Source: Comamonadaceae bacterium M7527 (GTDB taxonomy: Bacteria; Pseudomonadota; Gammaproteobacteria; Burkholderiales; Burkholderiaceae_C). From it: 64,000 bases of DNA. Shown here piece by piece: positions 52,764 to 61,100 of this stretch. Both the position numbers and the translations under genes were made by a program. The notes beneath the pieces were generated by a model. The model had not been told where the DNA came from. It was given only the letters and a program-made list of their open reading frames with translations, and ran no database searches. Within the stretch, counting starts at the first letter, position 1, and every line of letters begins with the position of its first letter. Location: the NCBI GenBank assembly GCA_021044545.1, contig CP087990.1, forward strand, positions 186,001-250,000, read 5' to 3'.

Positions 52764-54089
52764 ATGTTTGATCTGTCGTTTGTTGCGCGCTTGCGCGCAT
52801 GTGTTGTTGTTGGCGCAACTGGTTTGCTCTGTGCGCTCAGTGCTGTGCCAGCCATTGCCCAGCTTGCAACCGGTGAACCAATAAAAATCGCCATGATTGA
52901 GGGGCTGAGCGGCCCTTTCACCAATACAGGTGAGGCGGTATATCGCAACTTGGCGTGGTCTGCACAAACATTGAACAGCCAGGGTGGTGTGGCTTGGGGT
53001 GGTGCGGGTGTCAAGACGCAGCGCCCTATCGAGGTGGTACGTTTTGACAGTAAAAGTCGCCCCGAAGAGGCTTTGTCAGCGCTTCGCTCGGCTATAGACC
53101 AAGGCATTCGCGTGGTGGTGCAGGGCAACTCGTCGGCAGTGGCCTTGGCATTGGTGGACGCCATCAACAAACACAACGAGCGTGACCCGGCCAACCGCGT
53201 GGTGTTTTTAAACTACTCGGCAGTAGAGCCTTCGCTGACCAATGAGAACTGCAGTTTCTGGCACTTTCGCTTTGACGCCCATGCCAACATGCGCATGGCT
53301 GCACTCATGCAGTCCATTCGAGAGAATAAGGATCTTAAAAAGGTCTACCTCATTGGCCAAGACTACAGCTTTGGTCAGAGTGTGGTGAAAGAGGCCGCCG
53401 CCCAGCTGGGCCGTCAGCGCCCAGATATCGAGGTGGTGGGTCGCGAACTGCACGCCATGGCGCGCATCAAAGACTTTGCACCCTATGCCGCCAAAATAAA
53501 GGCCAGTGGTGCACAAGCAGTGATCACCGGAAACTGGGGCAACGACTTGACGCTACTGGTCAAAGCAGCCAAAGCCGCTGGTTTTGAGGGTACTTTTTAC
53601 ACCTTTTACGGCAACGCCCTGGGCGCACCAGCGGCCATTGGCGAGGCGGGTGTGGGCAAGGTGCTGGCTGTTGCCGAGTGGTTTCCCAACTTGGGCGGTG
53701 AGGCCTCAGACGCTTTTTACCAAAGCTTTCAAGCAGCGTTTCCCAAGCCCCAACACGACTATGTGCACATGCGCATGCAAGGCATGATGGTGGCATTGGC
53801 GCAAGCCTTGTCTGGCGCAAGTCAATACGCCCGCGGCAACGAGGTTGATGCTTACCAAGTGGCCTTGGCGCTCGAGAAGACCGATGTAACAGTCGCTGGT
53901 CACCGCATGGTGATGCGTGTTGCAGACCACCAAATTGAGCAACCCTTGGTTGTGGCCGTGATGGACAAGGCTGGCCAGCCAGGCGTGCGCTTTGATACAG
54001 AGGGCAGCGGCTATGGTTTTAGGGTGTTGCAAGCGCTGTCTGCACAAGAGGCTGCGTTGCCAACAGCCTGCGCTATGACGCGGCCATAA
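52764..54089 (+). CDS. Branched-chain amino-acid-type ABC transporter substrate-binding protein (orphan)
   Basis: 441 aa from ATG 52764 with AAAGG upstream. N-terminal signal peptide with probable cleavage after AIA (VPAIA-QLATGEP). Periplasmic type-1 binding fold: IKIAMIEGLSGPFTNTGEA, then VVVQGNSSAVALAL and GQDYSFGQSVVKEAA. No permease or ATPase genes lie beside it, so it must work with a transporter elsewhere or as a sensor. Ligand unknown. A TTGACA at 52694 may be a -35, but no well-spaced -10 was seen. Confidence 0.87.
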   Translation: MFDLSFVARLRACVVVGATGLLCALSAVPAIAQLATGEPIKIAMIEGLSGPFTNTGEAVYRNLAWSAQTLNSQGGVAWGGAGVKTQRPIEVVRFDSKSRPEEALSALRSAIDQGIRVVVQGNSSAVALALVDAINKHNERDPANRVVFLNYSAVEPSLTNENCSFWHFRFDAHANMRMAALMQSIRENKDLKKVYLIGQDYSFGQSVVKEAAAQLGRQRPDIEVVGRELHAMARIKDFAPYAAKIKASGAQAVITGNWGNDLTLLVKAAKAAGFEGTFYTFYGNALGAPAAIGEAGVGKVLAVAEWFPNLGGEASDAFYQSFQAAFPKPQHDYVHMRMQGMMVALAQALSGASQYARGNEVDAYQVALALEKTDVTVAGHRMVMRVADHQIEQPLVVAVMDKAGQPGVRFDTEGSGYGFRVLQALSAQEAALPTACAMTRP

Positions 54090-54102
54090 ATCAGGCTATA
54101 AT
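54075..54102 (+). promoter_or_regulatory. Predicted rpsO promoter
   Basis: A perfect -10 TATAAT (54097-54102) with a fair -35 ATGACG (54075-54080) at 16-bp spacing, overlapping the end of the binding-protein gene and about 100 bp before rpsO. Confidence 0.55.
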
Positions 54103-54110
54103 CAGCGGCT

Positions 54111-54132
54111 GTGCAACGAATGTTTGTTGCAC
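54111..54132 (+). promoter_or_regulatory. Hairpin at the 5' end of the rpsO leader
   Basis: GTGCAAC/GTTGCAC, 7-bp stem with an 8-nt loop, starting about eight bases after the predicted -10, that is at or near the transcript 5' end. S15 represses its own mRNA through leader structures in several bacteria; whether this hairpin takes part is unknown. Confidence 0.4.
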
Positions 54133-54199
54133 TTAACACGTGCCAAGCGGCGAGCCCATGCGAGCTGCTGGTCACGCAAGTATCAAAGAGAAAACACTC

Positions 54200-54463
54200 A
54201 TGACCGGAATTGTTAAAGCTGACATCGTTAAAGACAACGCCCGTGGTACGGGCGATACAGGTAGCCCTGAGGTGCAGGTTGCATTGCTGACTGCGCGCAT
54301 CAACTACCTCACACCGCACTTTAAAGAAAACAAAAAAGATCACCACGGTCGTCGCGGTTTGTTGCGTATGGTGAGCCGTCGCCGCAAGCTGTTGGATTAC
54401 CTGAAGTCCAAAGACGCTGACCGCTATGTGGCCTTGATTGCCAAGCTGTCATTGCGTAAGTAA
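54200..54463 (+). CDS. rpsO: 30S ribosomal protein S15
   Basis: 87 aa from ATG 54200. Family signature GSPEVQVALLTARINYLTPHF and HHGRRGLLRMVSRRRKLLDYLK. Binds 16S rRNA early in small-subunit assembly. Followed by a terminator and then pnp, the conserved rpsO-pnp arrangement. The open frame upstream of the ATG is leader RNA. Confidence 0.97.
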   Translation: MTGIVKADIVKDNARGTGDTGSPEVQVALLTARINYLTPHFKENKKDHHGRRGLLRMVSRRRKLLDYLKSKDADRYVALIAKLSLRK

Positions 54464-54513
54464 TGTCGGTGCCTTTGGCTGGTTTGGCCATTCAGGCCAA
54501 CTAATCAGATACG

Positions 54514-54546
54514 ACGCCTGAGTCAGTTCGCTGGCTCAGGCGTTTT
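54514..54546 (+). terminator. Terminator after rpsO
   Basis: 9-bp stem ACGCCTGAG/CTCAGGCGT with a 12-nt loop, running into TTTT. 50 bp after the rpsO stop. Probably leaky, letting some transcripts continue into pnp, as is known for this gene pair. Confidence 0.75.
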
Positions 54547-54634
54547 GCACATTGGCGATGCGCATGTTGCGTGTTGCCATTGGGGGCGAAAGCCCCAAAA
54601 GTTCCCAACGCATGCAGTGGGTCGAAGCTGTGTC

Positions 54635-54673
54635 ATTCCAAAAAGCCAATGTCAATCATTGCCTTTTTGGGAT
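54635..54673 (+). promoter_or_regulatory. Long stem-loop in the pnp leader
   Basis: 17-position stem (54635-54651 against 54657-54673) with two mismatches and a 5-nt loop, about 107 bp before pnp. In E. coli a leader stem is cut by RNase III and then used by PNPase to repress its own mRNA. This hairpin is in the right place for the same role; that is inference. Confidence 0.6.
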
Positions 54674-54780
54674 GGCATCGTGTTCTGCTGGTGTGGTTGG
54701 GTCGTAAGCGAAGACGCCGTTTTTCCATTTTGGGCCTTTGATGTCAAAGGTGCGGCGCACCACAACCAGGAGTTCAACGC

Positions 54781-56913
54781 ATGACTATGTTCAATAAAGT
54801 TACCAAGACTTTCCAGTGGGGCCAGCATTCGGTCACCATGGAAACGGGCGAAATTGCCCGTCAATCCAGCGGCGCCGTGATGGTAGACATCGAAGGCACC
54901 GTGGTGCTCGCTACGGTGGTGGCCAAGTCCACTGCAAAAGCAGGGCAGGACTTTTTCCCGCTAACCGTCGATTACCTCGAGAAAACATACGCGGCTGGCA
55001 AGATTCCAGGCAGCTTTTTCAAGCGCGAAGGTCGCCCAAGCGAATTCGAGACACTCACATCACGCTTGATCGATCGTCCTATTCGTCCGCTGTTCCCGGA
55101 AGGCTTCTACAACGAAGTGCAAGTGGTGATACACACCTTGTCGCTGAACCCAGAGGTTGACGCCGACATTGCCGCCATGATTGGTACCAGCGCAGCCTTG
55201 TCCATCAGCGGCATCCCATTCAACGGCCCTATTGGTGCGGCTCGCGTGGGCTACATCAACGGCGAATACGTGTTGAACCCAGGCCAAACACAGCGCAAGA
55301 CGTCCTTGATGGACTTGGTTGTTGCAGGTACAGAAACCGCCGTGTTGATGGTTGAGTCAGAGGCCCAGCAACTGAGCGAAGAGGTGATGTTGGCCGGTGT
55401 GGTGTTTGGCCACGAGCAGGGCAATATTGCCATCAACGCCATCCATGAGCTGGTGCGTGATGCTGGCAAGCCTGTGTGGGACTGGAAAGCGCCTGAGCAA
55501 GACCAGGCCTTGGTGGCCAAGGTGCAAGAGTTGGGCGGCGCCAAGTTGGAAGCCGCTTACCAGAACCGCAACAAGCAAGCGCGCACGCAAGCTTGCCGCA
55601 CAGCCTATGCCGACGTAATGGCGGGCTTAACAGCTGCCGGCATGACGTTTGACACCGTCAACGTTGAAGGTTTGTTGCACGACATTGAAGCCAAGATTGT
55701 TCGCGGCCAAATTTTGGCTGGTGAGCCGCGTATTGACGGACGCGACACACGCACCGTTCGCCCCATAGAGATTCGCAACAGCGTGTTGCCACGCACACAC
55801 GGTTCTGCCCTGTTTACGCGCGGCGAGACACAAGCGTTGGTTGTGACCACACTGGGCACCGAGCGTGATGCACAACGCATTGACGCTTTGTCTGGCGAGT
55901 TTGAAGACCGCTTCATGTTGCACTACAACATGCCTCCCTTTGCCACTGGCGAGACAGGTCGCGTTGGTAGCCCCAAGCGTCGCGAAATCGGCCACGGCCG
56001 TCTGGCCAAGCGTGCCTTGAACGCTGTGTTGCCCGCCAAAGAAGACTTCCCCTACACCTTGCGTGTGGTGAGCGAGATCACGGAGTCAAACGGCTCGTCT
56101 TCCATGGCCTCTGTGTGTGGTGGCTGCTTGTCCATGATGGACGCTGGCGTGCCCTTGAAGGCGCACGTGGCCGGTATTGCGATGGGTCTGATCAAGGAAG
56201 ACAACCGTTTTGCGGTGTTGACCGACATCCTGGGTGATGAAGATCACTTGGGCGATATGGACTTTAAGGTTGCTGGTACCACTGATGGTGTGACGGCGCT
56301 GCAAATGGACATCAAAATCCAAGGCATTACCAAGGAAATCATGCAAGTGGCGTTGGCACAGGCCAAAGAGGCGCGCATGCACATTCTGGGCAAGATGCAA
56401 GAAGCCATGGGTGAGGCCAACGCTGAGGTGTCAAGCTTTGCGCCTCGTTTGTTCACCATGAAGATCAACCCCGAGAAGATTCGTGACGTGATCGGTAAAG
56501 GCGGCGCCACCATCCGCGCCTTGACCGAAGAGACCGGTACGCAAATCAACATCGAGGAAGACGGCACCATCACCATCGCATCTGTTGACGGTGACATGGC
56601 CAACGAAGCCAAGCGTCGCATTGAAGAGATCACTGCTGAAGTGGAAGTGGGCGCCATTTACGAAGGCCCTATTACCAAGTTGCTGGACTTTGGCGCCTTG
56701 GTGAACTTGCTGCCAGGCAAAGACGGTTTGTTGCACATCAGCCAGATCGCGCACGAGCGCGTTGAGAAGGTGTCTGACTACTTGGCTGAGGGTCAAGTGG
56801 TGCGCGTGAAAGTGCTGGAGACCGACGAAAAGGGCCGCATCAAGTTGTCTATGAAGGTGCTGCTTGACCGTGACAACGGTGGTGAGCAACAGCAGGAACA
56901 ACAGCAGCAATAA
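54781..56913 (+). CDS. pnp: Polyribonucleotide nucleotidyltransferase (PNPase)
   Basis: 3'-5' phosphorolytic exoribonuclease of RNA decay. 710 aa from ATG 54781 (ATG 54787 also possible; AGGAG favours the first). Two RNase PH-like domains (second around RTHGSALFTRGETQALVVTT), KH domain near 560-620 (IRDVIGKGGATIRAL) and S1 domain near 622-690 (GPITKLLDFGALV). Ends in a glutamine-rich tail (GGEQQQEQQQQ) encoded by CAG/CAA repeats. Confidence 0.97.
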   Translation: MTMFNKVTKTFQWGQHSVTMETGEIARQSSGAVMVDIEGTVVLATVVAKSTAKAGQDFFPLTVDYLEKTYAAGKIPGSFFKREGRPSEFETLTSRLIDRPIRPLFPEGFYNEVQVVIHTLSLNPEVDADIAAMIGTSAALSISGIPFNGPIGAARVGYINGEYVLNPGQTQRKTSLMDLVVAGTETAVLMVESEAQQLSEEVMLAGVVFGHEQGNIAINAIHELVRDAGKPVWDWKAPEQDQALVAKVQELGGAKLEAAYQNRNKQARTQACRTAYADVMAGLTAAGMTFDTVNVEGLLHDIEAKIVRGQILAGEPRIDGRDTRTVRPIEIRNSVLPRTHGSALFTRGETQALVVTTLGTERDAQRIDALSGEFEDRFMLHYNMPPFATGETGRVGSPKRREIGHGRLAKRALNAVLPAKEDFPYTLRVVSEITESNGSSSMASVCGGCLSMMDAGVPLKAHVAGIAMGLIKEDNRFAVLTDILGDEDHLGDMDFKVAGTTDGVTALQMDIKIQGITKEIMQVALAQAKEARMHILGKMQEAMGEANAEVSSFAPRLFTMKINPEKIRDVIGKGGATIRALTEETGTQINIEEDGTITIASVDGDMANEAKRRIEEITAEVEVGAIYEGPITKLLDFGALVNLLPGKDGLLHISQIAHERVEKVSDYLAEGQVVRVKVLETDEKGRIKLSMKVLLDRDNGGEQQQEQQQQ

Positions 56914-56950
56914 TCAGCTGCCTGGCCCAAGCCACAGTAAACCAACCGCC

Positions 56951-57948
56951 ATGCAAGTCGTTGACATCACCGAGTTTGGCCCGCCTAGCGTGCTGGGCTT
57001 GGGCGTGCGCGACCGCGTGGTGGCTGGTGTTGGTGAAGTGCTCATCCAGGTACACGCGAGCGGCATCAACCGCCCAGACGTGTTGCAGCGCACCGGCGTC
57101 TACCCCCACCCGCAGGCGCATCTGATGTGCTGGGCTTGGAGGTGGCGGGCGTTATCGTCGGTGGCGACGAGGCCGCGATGGCCTTGGCAGGTTTCAAGCG
57201 TGGCGACGCTGTGTGCGCCTTGGTTGCAGGTGGTGGTTACGCGCAGTTGTGCGTCGCACCGATTGGTCAGTGTTTGCCAGTGCCCAAGGGCTTGGATATG
57301 GTGCAAGCTGCATCATTGCCTGAGACCTTTTTTACTGTTTGGAGCAACTTGTTTGACCGTGCGGCCTTGGGTGCAGGCGAGACGGTGTTGATTCAGGGCG
57401 GCTCAAGCGGCATTGGCGTGACGGCGATTCAAATGGCCAAGGCATTTGGTGCTACGGTGATTGTGACAGCCGGCAGCGCTGACAAATGCCAGGCGTGCAA
57501 AGCCTTGGGCGCAGACCATGCCATCAACTACCGCGAAGCCGACTTTGCCCAAAAAGTGATGCAGATCACGCAGGACAAGGGCGTTGACGTGGTGCTGGAC
57601 ATGGTTGCTGGCGACTACGTGGCGCGTGAAGTCTCTTGCATGGCTGATGATGGTCGTTTGGTCATTATTGCGGTGCAAGGTGGCATCAATGCGAGCTTTA
57701 ACGCCGGTTTGGTGTTGCGCAAGCGGCTGCACATTACGGGCTCTACCTTGCGCGCGCGCCCGGTGGCCTTTAAATCCAGTATTGCGGCCAAGCTGCGCGA
57801 GCATGTGTGGCCAAAACTACAGGCGGGCGCCATCAAGCCTGTGCTGTTTAAAACCTTTCCAGCCAGCGAGGCAGCTGCTGCCCATGAGCTGATGGAGTCC
57901 AACGCACACGTGGGCAAAATAGTGCTCACGTGGCCGGTTGACCTATAG
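56951..57948 (+). pseudogene. NAD(P)H:quinone oxidoreductase (PIG3-type, MDR), frameshifted
   Basis: Begins at ATG 56951 (MQVVDITEFGPPSVLGLG) and reads to RPDVLQRTGVYP, then changes frame. The second part (ASDVLGLEVAGVIVGGDEA, IQGGSSGIGVTAIQMAKAFGA) runs to 57948. The break is in a run of five C at 57103-57107: one more C would give YPPPAGASDVLGLE, the family consensus. Reconstructed 332 aa. Zinc-free medium-chain reductase related to PIG3/quinone oxidoreductase; natural substrate unclear. Lies between pnp and tpiA. Confidence 0.86.
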
Positions 57949-57988
57949 GGTCGTCCTGTAGCGTCATTGAACTGTAAAGGCATTCGTT

Positions 57989-58729
57989 ATGAACAAACTC
58001 ATTGCAGGCAACTGGAAAATGAACGGCAGCAAAGCTGACAACGCGGCATTGTTGGCCGACATTGTTGCGGGCCTGCCAGCCAAAGCCTGCGATATAGCGG
58101 TATGTCCGCCATCTATTTACGTGAGCGATGTGTTGCAAGCCGTTGCGGGCAGCCCCTTGGCGGTTGGCGTGCAAGACGTATCCGTCGCCGACAAGGGCGC
58201 TTACACCGGTGAGCTGAGCGCAGCCATGCTGGCCGATTGCGGCGTGCGCTACGCCATAGTGGGTCACTCTGAGCGTCGTCAATACCACGGTGAAACCGAT
58301 GCGCAAGTCGGTGCCAAAGCGCAAGCGGCCTTGTCCAAAGGCGTGACACCTATTGTGTGCGTGGGCGAAACCTTGGCGCAGCGTGAAGCGGGTGATACTC
58401 AAGCGGTGGTCAAGCGCCAGCTGGCCGCAGCCATTCATGCTGTAGGCCATTGCGTCAGCGAAATTGTGGTGGCCTATGAGCCTGTATGGGCCATTGGTAC
58501 TGGCAAAACAGCCACGCCAGCGCAAGCGCAAGAGGTGCACGCCGTATTGCGTGCCCAATTGGCGGCAGCCACTGAAAAGGCTGCTAGCGTGCGTATTTTG
58601 TACGGCGGCAGCATGAATGCAGCCAACGCTCAGAGCTTGTTGGCCCAGGCTGACATTGACGGCGGCCTCATTGGCGGTGCGGCTTTAAAGGCCTCAGATT
58701 TTTTAACCATTATTCAAGCAGCGTCTTAA
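57989..58729 (+). CDS. tpiA: Triosephosphate isomerase
   Basis: Interconverts dihydroxyacetone phosphate and glyceraldehyde 3-phosphate. 246 aa. Active-site segments are all intact: AGNWKMNGS (substrate lysine), IVGHSERRQYHGE (histidine), VVAYEPVWAIGTG (glutamate and loop 6) and ILYGGSMNAAN. AAAGG precedes ATG 57989. Followed 48 bp later by secG, with which it is probably cotranscribed up to a strong terminator. Confidence 0.97.
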   Translation: MNKLIAGNWKMNGSKADNAALLADIVAGLPAKACDIAVCPPSIYVSDVLQAVAGSPLAVGVQDVSVADKGAYTGELSAAMLADCGVRYAIVGHSERRQYHGETDAQVGAKAQAALSKGVTPIVCVGETLAQREAGDTQAVVKRQLAAAIHAVGHCVSEIVVAYEPVWAIGTGKTATPAQAQEVHAVLRAQLAAATEKAASVRILYGGSMNAANAQSLLAQADIDGGLIGGAALKASDFLTIIQAAS

Positions 58730-58777
58730 AGCCTGCCTGAGCCCAACCTACAACAAGTTTTCTCGGAGTAATTTGAC

Positions 58778-59146
58778 ATGAGCGTTTTATCCAACATCCT
58801 GATGGCCGTGCAGCTGCTGTCAGCGCTGGCCATGATTGGCCTGATTCTGATGCAGCACGGTAAAGGTGCTGATGCCGGTGCGGCCTTTGGCGGCGGCAGC
58901 TCAGGCAGTTTGTTTGGTGCCAGTGGCAGCGCCAACTTCTTGTCGCGCAGTACAGCGGTGTTAGCGGCTGTATTTCTGGGCACCACCTTGTTTTTGTCAT
59001 ACATGGGCTACCGCCCGCCAGCATCATCTGGTTCAAGCGCGCTTGAGCTGATTGCGCCTGCGGTAAGTGATATTCCTGCGCCAACAGTTGAGGGCACTAA
59101 GCCACCAGCAGCACCGGTCACCCCAGACGCCATTCCCGGCAACTAA
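58778..59146 (+). CDS. secG: Preprotein translocase subunit SecG
   Basis: Small SecYEG subunit. 122 aa with two membrane helices (about 5-23 and 50-72); the loop between carries the conserved LMQHGKGADAGAAFGGGSSG. C-terminal Ala/Pro-rich tail is variable, as usual. CGGAG lies eight bases before ATG 58778. It sits in the common tpiA-secG-tRNA-Leu-nuo order. Confidence 0.95.
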   Translation: MSVLSNILMAVQLLSALAMIGLILMQHGKGADAGAAFGGGSSGSLFGASGSANFLSRSTAVLAAVFLGTTLFLSYMGYRPPASSGSSALELIAPAVSDIPAPTVEGTKPPAAPVTPDAIPGN

Positions 59147-59180
59147 GTCGCATCGGCGTGAGCTGAGGCAACTGTGACCA

Positions 59181-59207
59181 GGCCACCCTAAGCGGTGGCC
59201 TTTTTTT
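59181..59207 (+). terminator. Rho-independent terminator after secG
   Basis: 7-bp stem GGCCACC/GGTGGCC, 6-nt loop and seven T. It closes the tpiA-secG unit and separates it from the tRNA-Leu/nuo unit. Confidence 0.92.
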
Positions 59208-59390
59208 GGGCTGCTGCCGCGGGGCTTTGTTTATATGTGAATTGGCTTATATAAAAACACTGTTAATTTGCACGTTTAGCAGACATACAGGCTCTGAAAC
59301 GCAATGTTTTTCGGGGTAAACTCTAGGGCTTGTCTGATTGGAGTGCTGCGCAGGACATACCCCTGTGAGCCGGCACAAACAATGACAAAT

Positions 59391-59475
59391 GCCGTCGTGG
59401 TGAAATTGGTAGACACGCTATCTTGAGGGGGTAGTGGCGAAAGCTGTGCGAGTTCGAGTCTCGCCGACGGCACCA
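59391..59475 (+). tRNA. leuU: tRNA-Leu (anticodon GAG)
   Basis: 85 nt including an encoded CCA. The acceptor stem GCCGTCG/CGACGGC pairs fully. Anticodon stem CTATC/GGTAG encloses TTGAGGG, giving anticodon GAG for CUC/CUU leucine codons. A class II variable arm (TGGCGAAAGCTGT) and a T-arm GCGAG-TTCGAGT-CTCGC follow. It lies 63 bp before nuoA and may share its transcript. Confidence 0.97.
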
Positions 59476-59537
59476 TCACAGTTCTCAGTGTGGCGCAAAC
59501 ACAAGTTTGCGCGGTACTGCTTGCCCGGACCGGACCT

Positions 59538-59897
59538 ATGAATCTAGAACAATACCTTCCCGTTATTTTGTTTCTGCTCGTGGGCATCGCCGTGGGTATC
59601 ATCCCGCAGGTCATTGGCTACGTGTTGGGCCCTAATCGTCCAGACGCGGCCAAAAACTCTCCCTACGAATGTGGCTTTGAGGCATTTGAAGACGCGCGCA
59701 TGAAATTTGACGTGCGCTACTACCTCGTGGCCATTTTGTTTATTTTGTTTGACTTGGAGATCGCCTTCCTATTCCCTTGGGCCGCCGTGCTGCAAGAGTT
59801 GGGAGCAACTGCTTTTTGGGCGGTTGTGGTGTTTTTGGGTATTTTGGTGGTCGGTTTTGTGTACGAGTGGAAAAAGGGCGCTTTGGACTGGGAGTAA
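59538..59897 (+). CDS. nuoA: NADH-quinone oxidoreductase subunit A
   Basis: Membrane subunit of complex I at the hinge with the peripheral arm. 119 aa from ATG 59538. Three helices; conserved loop NSPYECGFEAFEDARMKFDV and the DLEIAFLFPW helix. First gene of the nuo operon, which runs unbroken through nuoF to the window end. Confidence 0.96.
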   Translation: MNLEQYLPVILFLLVGIAVGIIPQVIGYVLGPNRPDAAKNSPYECGFEAFEDARMKFDVRYYLVAILFILFDLEIAFLFPWAAVLQELGATAFWAVVVFLGILVVGFVYEWKKGALDWE

Positions 59898-59977
59898 CCC
59901 ACCAGGCACTCACCGCGCTACACCACAAACCCTAGCGGCATTCCCCGCGCACAACGAATTAAGAACGGACACGCAAC

Positions 59978-60460
59978 ATGGCTATCGAAGGCGTTTTCGA
60001 AAAAGGCTTTGTCACCACCAACTACGACTCGTTGGTGAACTGGGCTAAGACAGGCTCTTTGTGGCCTATGACTTTTGGCTTGGCGTGCTGCGCCGTTGAA
60101 ATGATGCATGCAGGCGCTGCCCGCTACGACTTGGCGCGTTTTGGTGCTGAAGTGTTTCGCGCCAGCCCGCGCCAGGCGGACTTGATGATTGTCGCTGGCA
60201 CGCTTTGCAACAAAATGGCGCCGGCCTTGCGCAAGGTTTACGACCAAATGAGCGAGCCGCGTTGGGTGATCTCCATGGGCTCTTGCGCCAACGGTGGCGG
60301 CTACTACCACTACAGCTACTCTGTGGTGCGCGGTTGTGACCGTATTGTGCCGGTAGATGTTTATGTGCCTGGCTGCCCGCCAACAGCTGAGGCCTTGCTG
60401 TACGGCATCATCCAGCTGCAGGAAAAGATTCGCCGCACCAACACCATTGCGCGTGTTTAG
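59978..60460 (+). CDS. nuoB: NADH-quinone oxidoreductase subunit B
   Basis: Carries iron-sulphur cluster N2, the last before ubiquinone. 160 aa. The four expected cluster ligands are C37, C38 (LACCAVEMMH), C103 (SMGSCANGGGYY) and C133 (VPGCPPTAEAL). 80 bp after nuoA and 13 bp before nuoC. Confidence 0.97.
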   Translation: MAIEGVFEKGFVTTNYDSLVNWAKTGSLWPMTFGLACCAVEMMHAGAARYDLARFGAEVFRASPRQADLMIVAGTLCNKMAPALRKVYDQMSEPRWVISMGSCANGGGYYHYSYSVVRGCDRIVPVDVYVPGCPPTAEALLYGIIQLQEKIRRTNTIARV

Positions 60461-60473
60461 GGGAGAGCCAGTT

Positions 60474-61067
60474 ATGTCCATTGAAACCTTAAAAGACACG
60501 GTTCTTGCCGCCCTTGGTGACCAGGTTGTTGGCAGCAGCACCGACCTGGGCGAGCTCACCATTCGCGTGGCACCCTCGGATTACGCCGCTGTTGCGCTGA
60601 CGCTGCGCGATCACGCCGAGTGCCAGTTTGGTCAACTTGTCGACTTGTGCGGTGTTGACTACAGCGAGTACAAAGACGGGCAATACGAGGGCCCACGCTT
60701 TGCAGTGGTGGTGCACTTGTTGTCGGTCACGTTAAACCAGCGCATACGGGTCAAGGTAATGTGCGCTGACGACGATTTCCCTGTGTTGGCCTCTGTCAAC
60801 AGTGTGTGGAATTCGGCCAATTGGTACGAGCGTGAGGCGTTTGATTTGTTTGGCATCATGTTTGAAGGTCACGAAGACCTGCGTCGCATCCTGACCGATT
60901 ACGGTTTTATTGGTCATCCTTTCCGCAAGGACTTTCCCATCACCGGTCACGTTGAAATGCGCTACGACGCGGAACAGCGCCGCGTGGTGTACCAGCCCGT
61001 CACGATTGAGCCGCGCGAAATCACGCCGCGTGTCATTCGCGAAGACAACTACGCAGGCTTGAACTAA
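60474..61067 (+). CDS. nuoC: NADH-quinone oxidoreductase subunit C
   Basis: Peripheral-arm 30-kDa-type subunit. 197 aa from ATG 60474 with GGGGAGAG upstream. Signature EREAFDLFGIMFEGHEDLRR, followed by GHPFRKDFPITGHVEMRYD. Encoded separately from nuoD, unlike the fused NuoCD of E. coli. Confidence 0.96.
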   Translation: MSIETLKDTVLAALGDQVVGSSTDLGELTIRVAPSDYAAVALTLRDHAECQFGQLVDLCGVDYSEYKDGQYEGPRFAVVVHLLSVTLNQRIRVKVMCADDDFPVLASVNSVWNSANWYEREAFDLFGIMFEGHEDLRRILTDYGFIGHPFRKDFPITGHVEMRYDAEQRRVVYQPVTIEPREITPRVIREDNYAGLN

Positions 61068-61100
61068 GCCCGGCCACGCACCAGTTGAACGGATAAACAA

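Larger units (their letters stand above)
54464..54780 (+). other. 317-bp rpsO-pnp intergenic leader region
   Basis: Contains the rpsO terminator (54514-54546), a GGGGC-GAAA-GCCCC tetraloop hairpin (54583-54596) and a long near-perfect stem-loop (54635-54673), then an AGGAG ribosome-binding site 9 nt before the pnp ATG. No open frame in it looks like protein. Confidence 0.7.

Noticed and set aside
25919..57107. Programmed ribosomal frameshifting as the cause of the breaks
   Set aside because: The sites share no slippery motif, no common stop context and no downstream structure, directions differ, and the affected genes are not known for recoding.
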